Made by a program: the position numbers and the translations under genes. A stretch of 64,000 nucleotides of DNA from Pseudomonas siliginis. Its GTDB lineage: Bacteria > Pseudomonadota > Gammaproteobacteria > Pseudomonadales > Pseudomonadaceae. Below, one piece after another: positions 51,766-59,513 of the stretch (position 1 is its first letter; the number at the start of each line of letters is the position of its first letter). Below the pieces are notes generated by a model. It worked only from the letters and a program-made list of their open reading frames with translations, made no database searches and was not told where the DNA came from. The stretch lies in assembly GCF_019145195.1 (NCBI RefSeq), contig NZ_JAHSTW010000010.1, positions 276,488-340,487 of the forward strand, read 5' to 3'.

Positions 51766-51933
51766 ATGGGAGCCCGAGCCACACGCCTTTCAGACCTAAA
51801 AATCAAAGCCGCCAAGCCCAAGGACAAAGACCCACCAACTCTCAACGACAAAGCCCGCCCAGTGCGGGCTTTGTCGCATCTGGGGAATGGCCGCCCATTT
51901 CCTTCACATTCTCAAGCCTGCCGGTGGCTGTGA
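51766..51933 (+). pseudogene. N-terminal stub of a tyrosine integrase
   Basis: From the ATG at 51766 (GGAG site before it) the first residues MGARATRLSDLKIKAAKPKDKD look like the arm-binding start of P4-type phage integrases. After about 25 residues the similarity stops: the frame runs into a GCCCGC/GCGGGC hairpin with T-tract (51850-51872) and unrelated sequence, ending at 51933. A full integrase would be about 400 residues, so nearly all is deleted. Upstream, TATTCCAA occurs twice (about 51701 and 51712) and inverted as TTGGAATA (51736), like integrase or regulator arm sites. The position directly after tmRNA supports an excised or decayed genomic island. The remaining spacer to 52145 shows no gene. 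Confidence 0.6.
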
Positions 51934-52145
51934 ATGTTCGACGTTGTACTAAAAGGACGCTGGGGCGGCACCGCTTCGGCTCATTCTCCAATTGAACGAA
52001 ACCAGTTTGGCTGTAAGACGAGTGCGCTTGTGTGATAGCCAAACCACACCCATCCCCTTACCATTCCGCGGCTGGCTGGACGCCTCGCAGAGAAACCCGG
52101 TTCGCACGCGGAAACACTCAACCTGCACAAGGAAGGCAATAAAAC

Positions 52146-52994
52146 ATGAGCTTCATCGATACCATCCAATCCAAGGAAGTCGATATCTACATATCGGCGT
52201 TCTTCACTATCCTCGGCCTGATTCTGGGAGCCATTCTGGATCGGGTCCTGAAAGGCGATTCTCCACAATCCGCCAATCAGCCGGGCCATTCGGTAAACCT
52301 GACCTTCAACACGGTGGTCAATCCACCGCCGGGCGTGAACGCCGCCAGCACGAGCCAGGACATGACTCCAGTCATCTGCATGATGATGGTGATTGCCGGG
52401 CTGATTTATGTTTTTTTCCGGGCCGAGATACTCAACCTGCTTTCCTGGATCACGCTGTTCACCATTTCGCTGTGGGCCGGCGGAACCTTGCATAGCCTTT
52501 ACCGGGGCTTCTTCGCGGGCATTAAGTGGGTCGTTGCGCTGTCGTTTTGCTTGGCATTTTGCGTGGCCGCGACGTATGTCACCGACGAAGCTTTTATACC
52601 CACACAGGCGCCGCCAAATTTCGAAAACAGCCAGCGAATCATCAATGAGCAGGGAATGACGGGGATAAAGGAAAATTTCGTCTTGCTAGATATGCATTGG
52701 TTTTTGCTGCACCTGTCGGGCGTGATCCTGCTTATTTACACAAGCCTTCGGATGATGCTTTTTTCAACGTACTTCATAGTTGCGGGTGCACATGCCAATA
52801 ACAACGGTACTCACGAACCTTGGCTTTCCAGAAAAACCCGCAAGTACGCCAATTTGCGCAAAAACATCATCTTCATGCCCATCCTGCTGGTTCTCGCGTA
52901 CCTGCTTACCTCGGGTCTTGCTTTCGACTGGTTCATCCACACGATGCCAAATCAGGTCAATGCGTTGATGAAAACGGTGCTGTATGGGCGCTGA
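52146..52994 (+). CDS. Unrecognised six-helix membrane protein (island cargo)
   Basis: A 282-residue protein with about six membrane helices at residues 15-35, 75-92, 95-115, 122-145, 185-212 and 245-268. A polar loop between helices 1 and 2 (about 36-74, Ser/Asn/Pro-rich) and a hydrophilic loop between 4 and 5 are probably exposed; a basic segment (LSRKTRKYANLRKN) precedes helix 6. I do not recognise the family and see no enzyme motif. The AAGGAAGG site eight bases before the ATG is good. It is lower in GC than the core genes and lies between an integrase stub and a terminator, so it is likely transferred cargo. Confidence 0.75.
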   Translation: MSFIDTIQSKEVDIYISAFFTILGLILGAILDRVLKGDSPQSANQPGHSVNLTFNTVVNPPPGVNAASTSQDMTPVICMMMVIAGLIYVFFRAEILNLLSWITLFTISLWAGGTLHSLYRGFFAGIKWVVALSFCLAFCVAATYVTDEAFIPTQAPPNFENSQRIINEQGMTGIKENFVLLDMHWFLLHLSGVILLIYTSLRMMLFSTYFIVAGAHANNNGTHEPWLSRKTRKYANLRKNIIFMPILLVLAYLLTSGLAFDWFIHTMPNQVNALMKTVLYGR

Positions 52995-53127
52995 TATTTT
53001 CATCGTGCGCTAAAGATCGACTGTCGGGACATCAACCCGGTCGGCAGAAGCGAGATGAACTTTTCTTCACCACGCCCACCCGACCAATCCCATAAAATCC
53101 CCCCGCTCATTCAAGAAACTACGGTTC

Positions 53128-53153
53128 GCCCGCGCTCCTAGCGGGCTTTTTTT
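53128..53153 (+). terminator. Intrinsic terminator before the acetyltransferase gene
   Basis: GCCCGC GCTCCTA GCGGGC followed by seven T residues. It ends transcripts from the membrane-protein gene, about 130 bases past its stop. Confidence 0.88.
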
Positions 53154-53232
53154 CGCCTCGGCTTCTCCATATCTTGCCGCTCCCCACCATATGCGCGACT
53201 CTGCCAGCAGATCCCTCGCCAAGGAGCGCTCG

Positions 53233-53820
53233 ATGCCGCTGTTATCCCTGCCCTGCCCGCGCCTGACACTTGCCATCCTCTCCCCCGATCAAGCCGAGCT
53301 CGAAAGCGCGTTCTACCAGCGCAACCTCCGCCACCTGGCGCCATGGTCGCCCATCCGCACCACCGACTATTTCTCCACCGCCAACATCCGCCGTCGCTTG
53401 GAGATCCAGGCCAGCGCCTTCGAAGCCGGGTTAGCCATGCATTTCGCGCTGCTGTCGGCGGACGGTCAGCAGATGATCGGGGCGTGCAATTTCAGCGGGA
53501 TTATTCGCGGGGCGTTTCAGGCGTGTTATCTGGGTTATCACATCGATGAGGCGCATCAGGGGCAGGGTTTGATGCAGGAGGGGCTGGAGGCGGGGATTGG
53601 TTATATGTTCGATGTGCAGAATCTGCATCGGATCATGGCCAATTACATTCCGGGCAATGAGCGCAGTGCGCGTTTGCTTGAGCGCTTGGGTTTTGAGCGC
53701 GAGGGGTATGCGAAGGCGTATCTGAATATCGCCGGGCGTTGGCAGGATCATGTGCTGACGGCGCTGGTCAATCCGGGGTTCGAGGCGCCGGATCAGCGCT
53801 GGTCGCGGCGCCTGGGTTGA
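53233..53820 (+). CDS. RimJ/RimL-type GNAT acetyltransferase
   Basis: A 195-residue N-acetyltransferase of the RimJ type, which acetylates N-terminal Ala of ribosomal protein S5 in E. coli. Visible: acceptor region (FYQRNLRHLAPWSPIRTTDYF), the acetyl-CoA loop DEAHQGQGLMQEGLEAGI (Q/RxxGxG/A type), and the C-terminal NERSARLLERLGFEREGYAKAYLNIAGRWQDHVLTAL, which is characteristic of RimJ. The start at 53233 has AAGGAGC seven bases before it. It stands alone. Whether it acts on S5 or another protein is not shown. Confidence 0.85.
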   Translation: MPLLSLPCPRLTLAILSPDQAELESAFYQRNLRHLAPWSPIRTTDYFSTANIRRRLEIQASAFEAGLAMHFALLSADGQQMIGACNFSGIIRGAFQACYLGYHIDEAHQGQGLMQEGLEAGIGYMFDVQNLHRIMANYIPGNERSARLLERLGFEREGYAKAYLNIAGRWQDHVLTALVNPGFEAPDQRWSRRLG

Positions 53821-53967
53821 GTTGCGCGAAATCTGTCCGACAAAAATCCTTTCAGCTCTCGGGTTTGCGGCCGATACAGACCTGCTAACACCCCTGCTGG
53901 CTCAAAAGAACAACAATCTTCCAGCTTAACTGACGACCAAGAAACCCAACGTTTCTGGAGGATTTGC

Positions 53968-55887
53968 ATGAATAGCTGGTTCGGTAACATCAGCGTGAAC
54001 ATGAAACTCGGCCTGGGCTTCGGCCTGGTGCTGGCCCTGACCTGCGTTCTGGCGCTGACCGGCTGGACCAGCCTCGGCGGCCTGATCGACCGCAGCAACT
54101 GGATGAGCGACATCACCCAGCTCAACGCTGGCCTGACCAAACTGCGCGTGGTGCGCCTGCAATACATGCTGACCAACGGCGACGAAACCGCCGCGCAGAA
54201 TGTGCAGACCACCCTGGAAAGCTTCGCCGCACAGCAACAGGCGTTGATCAGCAAATTCAAGAGTCCGGAGAACGTCAAACTGCTCAAGCAGCAGGCCGCG
54301 ACCATCGCTGAATACCAGACCTCGCTGAACAAAATGCGCAACGCCTATCGCACCGGCAACAGTGCGCGCGACACCATGAGCGTCAACGCCCAGAACGCCT
54401 ACAACCTGATCGAATCGATCAGCCAGCGTGTGCAGCAGTTGGAGTTGAGCGATCAGCGTTTCGAGCAGTTCCAGGCTGTCACCGCCGCCAAGGAAGCGTT
54501 CATCCTCGCGCGCTATGAAGTGCGTGGTTACACCGCGACCAGCAACGCCGAGACCGAGCAGAAAGCCGTCGGCCAGATCGACGCGGCCATCGCCAGCCTC
54601 AAACCGCTGAACGCGCAATTTGCCGCGACTCAGCAGGAAGCCCTGCGCCAATTGGAAACCGCGCTGAACAGCTATCGCAGTGCGTTGATGGCGTACAAGA
54701 ACGCCAACACCGATGCGGTGCAGGCGCGTAAGGAAATGACCGATCAGGGCACCACCATCGTCGCCCTGAGCGAGCAGCTGTACCAGATTCAGCTTGATCG
54801 CCGTGACGCCGAAAGTGCCCAGGCGCGCACCTTCCAGTTGATCAGCACGTTGTTGGCACTGCTGGTTGGCGTGATTGCGGCGGTGATCATCACCCGTCAG
54901 ATCACCCGTCCGTTGCAGGAAACCCTCGCCGTGGTCGAGCGCATCGCCAGCGGCGACCTGACCCAGAACGTCACCGTCACCCGTCGCGACGAACTCGGCG
55001 TGTTGCAGCAAGGCATCGCGCGCATGGGCGTGACCCTGCGTGATTTGATCAGTGGCATCCGCGACGGCGTCACTCAGATTGCCAGTGCCGCCGAAGAACT
55101 CTCGGCCGTGACCGAGCAGACCAGTGCCGGTGTGAACAGCCAGAAAGTCGAGACCGATCAGGTCGCCACTGCCATGCACGAAATGACTGCCACCGTGCAG
55201 GAGGTTGCGCGCAATGCTGAGGAAGCGTCGCAAGCCGCCGCCGCGGCGGATGGCGAAGCCCGTGAAGGCGACAAGGTGGTGAATGAGGCCATCGCACAGA
55301 TCGAGCGTCTGGCCAGCGAAGTGGTGCGTTCGACCGAAGCGATGAGCGTACTGCAACAGGAAAGCGACAAGATCGGCAGCGTCATGGACGTGATCAAGGC
55401 TGTCGCCGAACAGACCAACCTGCTCGCACTCAACGCCGCGATTGAAGCAGCGCGTGCCGGTGAAGCCGGGCGTGGGTTTGCCGTGGTCGCCGATGAGGTG
55501 CGCGGTTTGGCTCAGCGTACGCAGAAATCCACCGAGGAAATCGAAGGTCTGGTCGCTGGTCTGCAGAACGGCACCCAGCAGGTTTCGGCGGTGATGAACA
55601 ACAGCCGCGCGCTGACCGACAGCAGCGTCGCCCTGACGCGCAAGGCCGGCGCCTCGCTGGAAAACATCACCCGCACGGTGTCGAACATCCAGTCGATGAA
55701 CCAGCAGATCGCCGCTGCTGCCGAACAGCAAAGCGCCGTGGCCGAAGAGATCAGCCGCAGCATCATCAACGTCCGCGACGTGTCCGAGCAGACCGCAGCG
55801 GCGAGTGATGAGACGGCAGCGTCGAGTGTTGAACTGGCGCGGTTGGGTGGTCAGTTGCAGCAGATGGTCAGCCACTTCCGCGTATGA
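53968..55887 (+). CDS. HBM-type methyl-accepting chemotaxis protein (McpS-like)
   Basis: A 639-residue chemoreceptor. The first membrane helix (about 10-32, LGLGFGLVLALTCVLALTGW) leads to a long two-bundle helical sensor (about 33-285), then the second membrane helix (TFQLISTLLALLVGVIAAVIIT), HAMP, and the signalling hairpin with tip EQTNLLALNAAIEAARAGEA. The start MNSWFGNISVNMKLGLGF, length and helical layout match the helical bimodular (HBM) receptors such as McpS of Pseudomonas putida, which senses TCA-cycle acids. The ligand here is inferred from that likeness only. Confidence 0.9.
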   Translation: MNSWFGNISVNMKLGLGFGLVLALTCVLALTGWTSLGGLIDRSNWMSDITQLNAGLTKLRVVRLQYMLTNGDETAAQNVQTTLESFAAQQQALISKFKSPENVKLLKQQAATIAEYQTSLNKMRNAYRTGNSARDTMSVNAQNAYNLIESISQRVQQLELSDQRFEQFQAVTAAKEAFILARYEVRGYTATSNAETEQKAVGQIDAAIASLKPLNAQFAATQQEALRQLETALNSYRSALMAYKNANTDAVQARKEMTDQGTTIVALSEQLYQIQLDRRDAESAQARTFQLISTLLALLVGVIAAVIITRQITRPLQETLAVVERIASGDLTQNVTVTRRDELGVLQQGIARMGVTLRDLISGIRDGVTQIASAAEELSAVTEQTSAGVNSQKVETDQVATAMHEMTATVQEVARNAEEASQAAAAADGEAREGDKVVNEAIAQIERLASEVVRSTEAMSVLQQESDKIGSVMDVIKAVAEQTNLLALNAAIEAARAGEAGRGFAVVADEVRGLAQRTQKSTEEIEGLVAGLQNGTQQVSAVMNNSRALTDSSVALTRKAGASLENITRTVSNIQSMNQQIAAAAEQQSAVAEEISRSIINVRDVSEQTAAASDETAASSVELARLGGQLQQMVSHFRV

Positions 55888-55916
55888 CGTTCGTTTTGCG
55901 CTGAGGCTGAAACCGA

Positions 55917-56345
55917 ATCGCGGGCAAGCCCGCTCCCACAGGTTTTCGTGGTCGAGCACTGTTGATGTGTTCACCTCGATAACTGTGGGAGCAGGCTTGC
56001 CCGCGATGGCGGTGGGTCAATCAAATCAAAGTTGCCTGACGCTGCGCCTTCGCGAGCAGGCTCGCTCCCACACTGGATTTGTGTGCCACGCTGGATTTTG
56101 AGCACACCGCAAAACCTTGTGGGAGCGGGCTTGCCCGCGATGGCGGTGGGTCAATCAAATCGACGTTGCCTGACACTGCGCATTCGCGAGCAAGCTCGCT
56201 CCCACATTTGGATTTGTGTGACTCACCGGATTTTGAGCGCACAGCAAAATCCCTGTGGGAGCGAGCCTGCTCGCGAAAGCGGTGGATCATTCAGATCATC
56301 ATTGACTGACACTGCGCACTCGCGAGCAGGCTCGCTCCCACAGGG
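55917..56345. repeat. Cluster of seven REP elements
   Basis: Seven REP copies at about 55917, 55983, 56049, 56118, 56183, 56253 and 56319 alternate in orientation at 65-70-base spacing. Two core types are mixed: GGGCTTGCCCGCGATGGCGG and TTCGCGAGCAGGCTCGCTCC. A longer unit including GCGGTGGGTCAATCAAATC and GTTGCCTGAC repeats at about 56008-56048 and 56141-56182, so the cluster grew by segmental duplication. It fills the gap between the receptor and the convergent kinase gene. Confidence 0.93.
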
Positions 56346-56361
56346 GGCTAGGGTGTCAGGA

Positions 56362-57921
56362 CTAGGCGGGATACCCGGTGATTTTGCGGATGCTTTGGTA
56401 CAGCGGTTTGAGCTGCCGGTACATGTGCAAATACACCTCTTTATACAACTGCTCATAAACCTTCTGCGCCTCAGGCTGCGGTGTGAAAACCGCTCCAACC
56501 CGAGTCATCGCCGCAATGGCCGATGGGAAATCCCGATGCAGTCCCAATCCCACCGCACAGCAAATCGCCGCCCCCAACCCGGACGCTTCATACACATGCG
56601 GGCGTTCTGCCGGCAGGCCGAAGATGTTGGCGGTCAGTTGCATGGCGGCGTCGCTTTGTGAGCCGCCGCCGGCAACGCGCAGGCGTTTGATCGAGACCTT
56701 TGAACGCCGCTCGATGTTCTCCATGCCCTGGCGCAACGCATAGGCCAGGCCTTCGAGAATCGCCCGGTAGATGTGCGCACGGGTGTGTACGTCGCCGAAG
56801 CCGATCATCGCGCCCTTGGCTTCCACGCCCGGTTCGCGGATGCCCGGTGACCAGTAGGGTTGCAGCATCAAACCCATCGAACCCGGGGGCACTTCGTTGA
56901 CTAGTGCATCGAACAGTTGCTCCGGTTCGATGCCCTGCTCTTTCGCCTGCTGCATCTCGCGCAGGCCGAATTCGTTCTTGAACCAGCTGACCATCCAGTA
57001 GCCGCGATAGATCATCACTTCGCAGTTGTACTGATCAGGCACGGCCGAGGGATACGGCGGGATCAGCGGGACGATTTCCAAATAGCGCGAGCGGGTGCTG
57101 GTGATGGTCGCGGTGGTGCCGTAAGACAGGCACACGGTGCGCGCATCGACCACGCCGGAGCCGATCACTTCGCAGGCCTTGTCCGCGCCAGCAGCAATCA
57201 GCGGCAACCCTTGGGGAATGCCGGTGTGCCGGGCGGCTTCGGCGCTGATGTAGCCGAGGGTTTCGCCGGGTTTATGCAGGGTTGGCAACTGCTCGGGGCG
57301 CACCGCCAGTGCTTGCCATTTCCAGTCATGCGGTGCCGCCCACTTCAGCCGTTTGAAGTCGAAGGGCAGATAGCCGACGCAGCAGCCGACCGAATCGACG
57401 AAGCGCCCGCACAGGCGATGAGTAAGAAAACCCGAGAGCAGCAAAAACTTGTCGGTCGCCGCCCACACCTCGGGTTGATGCCGGGCGATCCAGTTGGCCT
57501 CGGCCTGGGCGCGAAAGTAATCCACCGTTGCCTTGGCGCCGACCAGTTTGAACAGCCAGCCCCACGGCCCTTTGATGCCGCCCTCGACCTCAGCCTGACG
57601 TTGATCGAGCCAGACAATCGCCGGGCGCAGCGGTTTGCCGCTGGCATCGACATTGATCACGGTGCCGCGCTGAGTGGTCAGGGACACGCCGGCAATCTGC
57701 GTACGGTCGATGCCGGTTTGCTGCCAGAGTTGCTGACAGGCCTCGCCGAGTCTCGCCCAGTAGTACTCCGGATCCTGCTCGGCCCAACCGGGTTGCGTCG
57801 AGTAGTACGCCTGCAGATCGACTTTGCCTTTACCGAGCAGATTGCCCTGCTGATCGAAGAGCAATGCGCGCACGCTCTGAGTGCCGTTGTCGATCGCCAA
57901 CAGGTATTTTTTCTGCGTCAT
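56362..57921 (-). CDS. FGGY-family carbohydrate kinase
   Basis: A 519-residue sugar or polyol kinase. The N-terminal FGGY domain begins LLAIDNGTQSVRALLFDQQGNLL, with the sugar-binding segment around PAIVWLDQRQ; the C-terminal actin-like ATPase domain has SYGTTATITS, and RVAGGGSQSDAAMQLTANIFGLPAERPHVYEASGLGAAICC, the adenine/FGGY signature. The substrate is not readable; xylulose, ribulose and glycerol kinases share the fold. It is the last of three genes, overlapping the GlpD-like gene by four bases (ATGA). That context favours a three-carbon or glycerol-like substrate. Confidence 0.88.
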   Translation of the reverse strand: MTQKKYLLAIDNGTQSVRALLFDQQGNLLGKGKVDLQAYYSTQPGWAEQDPEYYWARLGEACQQLWQQTGIDRTQIAGVSLTTQRGTVINVDASGKPLRPAIVWLDQRQAEVEGGIKGPWGWLFKLVGAKATVDYFRAQAEANWIARHQPEVWAATDKFLLLSGFLTHRLCGRFVDSVGCCVGYLPFDFKRLKWAAPHDWKWQALAVRPEQLPTLHKPGETLGYISAEAARHTGIPQGLPLIAAGADKACEVIGSGVVDARTVCLSYGTTATITSTRSRYLEIVPLIPPYPSAVPDQYNCEVMIYRGYWMVSWFKNEFGLREMQQAKEQGIEPEQLFDALVNEVPPGSMGLMLQPYWSPGIREPGVEAKGAMIGFGDVHTRAHIYRAILEGLAYALRQGMENIERRSKVSIKRLRVAGGGSQSDAAMQLTANIFGLPAERPHVYEASGLGAAICCAVGLGLHRDFPSAIAAMTRVGAVFTPQPEAQKVYEQLYKEVYLHMYRQLKPLYQSIRKITGYPA

Positions 57922-59513
57922 GGCGTGATCTCCGGCAAGCCGTGATCGCGCAGCCACAACAATCGATAACGCTCAATTTCCGCTTGCCAGCGCTCATCGT
58001 CCCAGGCCAATCGTGGCTGGCAGAGCGTGCGAATCGCGGGAAGATAGTCCTCGCCACCGCGCGGCAGCAACAGGCCCAAACGGGTGCGGCGCAGCAGCAA
58101 ATCATCCAAATGCAGAATCATTTCCGCCTCGCAGGCGAACGCCAGCTCTGCCCACAAAGTATCGCTGGCGCCAACCGTTTCCAGACCGAGTTCGCCGAGC
58201 AATTGCGCCAGCCTCGGCAGGTCTCGACCGTGACGTCCGGCCAAGCGTCGCCATTGATTGCCGCTCAGTCCCGCAATCGTCAGCGGCGGCACAGCGGCGA
58301 ACACCGGCGCGCCGTCATCGACAAAAGAGCGCCCGAGCATCACCGCACACGCCTTGAGCACTTCGATCGCTTGCGGGCGAAATGTGGTCAGTTTGCCGCC
58401 GGCCAACGTCACGCAACCGGGCTCTTGCCACAGCACATGTTCGCGGGTTTCGTTGGACGGTTTGTCCTGCTGCGCTCCCGCCGCGCTGCCGACCACCGGG
58501 CGCACGCCTGACCAGGTCGACAGCACGTCGTCGACGCCCACTTCGGCGCCGGGAAATTGCTGCTGGCACGCGGCGAGCAGATAGTCGAGCTCTTCGCTGG
58601 AAATGCGTGCGCTGTGGTCGAGGTCCTCGCGGTGATCGAGGTCCGTGGTGCCGACCACCGTCGCGCCTTCCCACGGAAACACGAACACCGGGCGCCGATC
58701 ACGCTGATGCAGAAAAGTGAACGCCTGCGCCACCGGCAAGCGCCAGCCCGGCAGTAACAGATGACTGCCGCGCAACGGTCGCAATTGCTTCGCAGCGTCA
58801 GCGGGACGCAGGCGCTCAGCCCACGCGCCTGTGGCCACGGCCAACACAGCGGAGCGCAATTGCAGCGTCGCCCCGCTCTCGCCATCTTCGATCTGAACCC
58901 CGCACACCCGCCCGCCTTCACGCAGCAGTTGCGTGACCCGCACACCATTGAGCACCACCGCGCCATCGGCCCGGGCCTCGCGCAGTACGCGCATCACCAG
59001 CCGCGCATCATCGGTCAGTGCATCGACAAAACAGCTGCCGCCGAGCAGGCCGTTTTCCTTAACCCCCGGCGCAAGAAAACGCAGTTGCTGGGCGTCATGA
59101 AAAGCATGGTTGCGCCGCCCCGCCAGCGCGTCGTACACCGAGAGCAGGCCGCCCATGACGCGCGGCCCGGGAAAGCCGCCGCGATAGTGCGGCATCATGA
59201 AACTCATCGGCTCGACCAGCCCCGGCGCCTCGTCGAGCAGGCGCTGACGCTCGCGCACCGAATTGCGGGTCAGGCGCCACTGGCCCTTGGCGATGTAACG
59301 CAAACCGCCGTGGACCATTTTCGATGATCGGCTGGAGGAGCCCCAGGCAAAATCGCGCTGTTCCAGCAGCAGACAGCGCCAGCCCCGGCGCGCGGCTTCG
59401 CGGACGATTCCGGCGCCGCTGATGCCGCCGCCGATGACGATCAGGTCCCAGGTTTCATCCGCCAGCGTCGGCAGAATCTGCTCGCGCCACTGCGCGTTCC
59501 AGTTCGCCGTCAT
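57918..59513 (-). CDS. GlpD-like glycerol-3-phosphate dehydrogenase/oxidase
   Basis: A 531-residue flavoprotein, starting at the ATG at 59513. The FAD loop DLIVIGGGISGAGIVREAARRGW and the GlpD block SSRSSKMVHGGLRYI near residues 55-70 are clear, followed by substrate-side segments (GTTDLDHREDLDH, STWSGVRPVVG) and a C-terminal helical domain. GlpD proteins oxidise glycerol 3-phosphate to dihydroxyacetone phosphate at the membrane, passing electrons to quinone. The gene overlaps its neighbours on both sides by four bases. It is probably a paralogue specialised for the operon's substrate and not the housekeeping glpD, which normally sits with glpFKR. Confidence 0.87.
   Translation of the reverse strand: MTANWNAQWREQILPTLADETWDLIVIGGGISGAGIVREAARRGWRCLLLEQRDFAWGSSSRSSKMVHGGLRYIAKGQWRLTRNSVRERQRLLDEAPGLVEPMSFMMPHYRGGFPGPRVMGGLLSVYDALAGRRNHAFHDAQQLRFLAPGVKENGLLGGSCFVDALTDDARLVMRVLREARADGAVVLNGVRVTQLLREGGRVCGVQIEDGESGATLQLRSAVLAVATGAWAERLRPADAAKQLRPLRGSHLLLPGWRLPVAQAFTFLHQRDRRPVFVFPWEGATVVGTTDLDHREDLDHSARISSEELDYLLAACQQQFPGAEVGVDDVLSTWSGVRPVVGSAAGAQQDKPSNETREHVLWQEPGCVTLAGGKLTTFRPQAIEVLKACAVMLGRSFVDDGAPVFAAVPPLTIAGLSGNQWRRLAGRHGRDLPRLAQLLGELGLETVGASDTLWAELAFACEAEMILHLDDLLLRRTRLGLLLPRGGEDYLPAIRTLCQPRLAWDDERWQAEIERYRLLWLRDHGLPEITP

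Noticed and set aside
55917..56345. CRISPR array
   Set aside because: Regular spacing invites the idea, but the repeats alternate in direction, are of REP type and the spacers are themselves repeated; no cas genes are near.
56032..56661. A 209-codon frame crossing the REP cluster into the kinase gene
   Set aside because: The frame is made of REP sequence and then runs opposite a certain gene.
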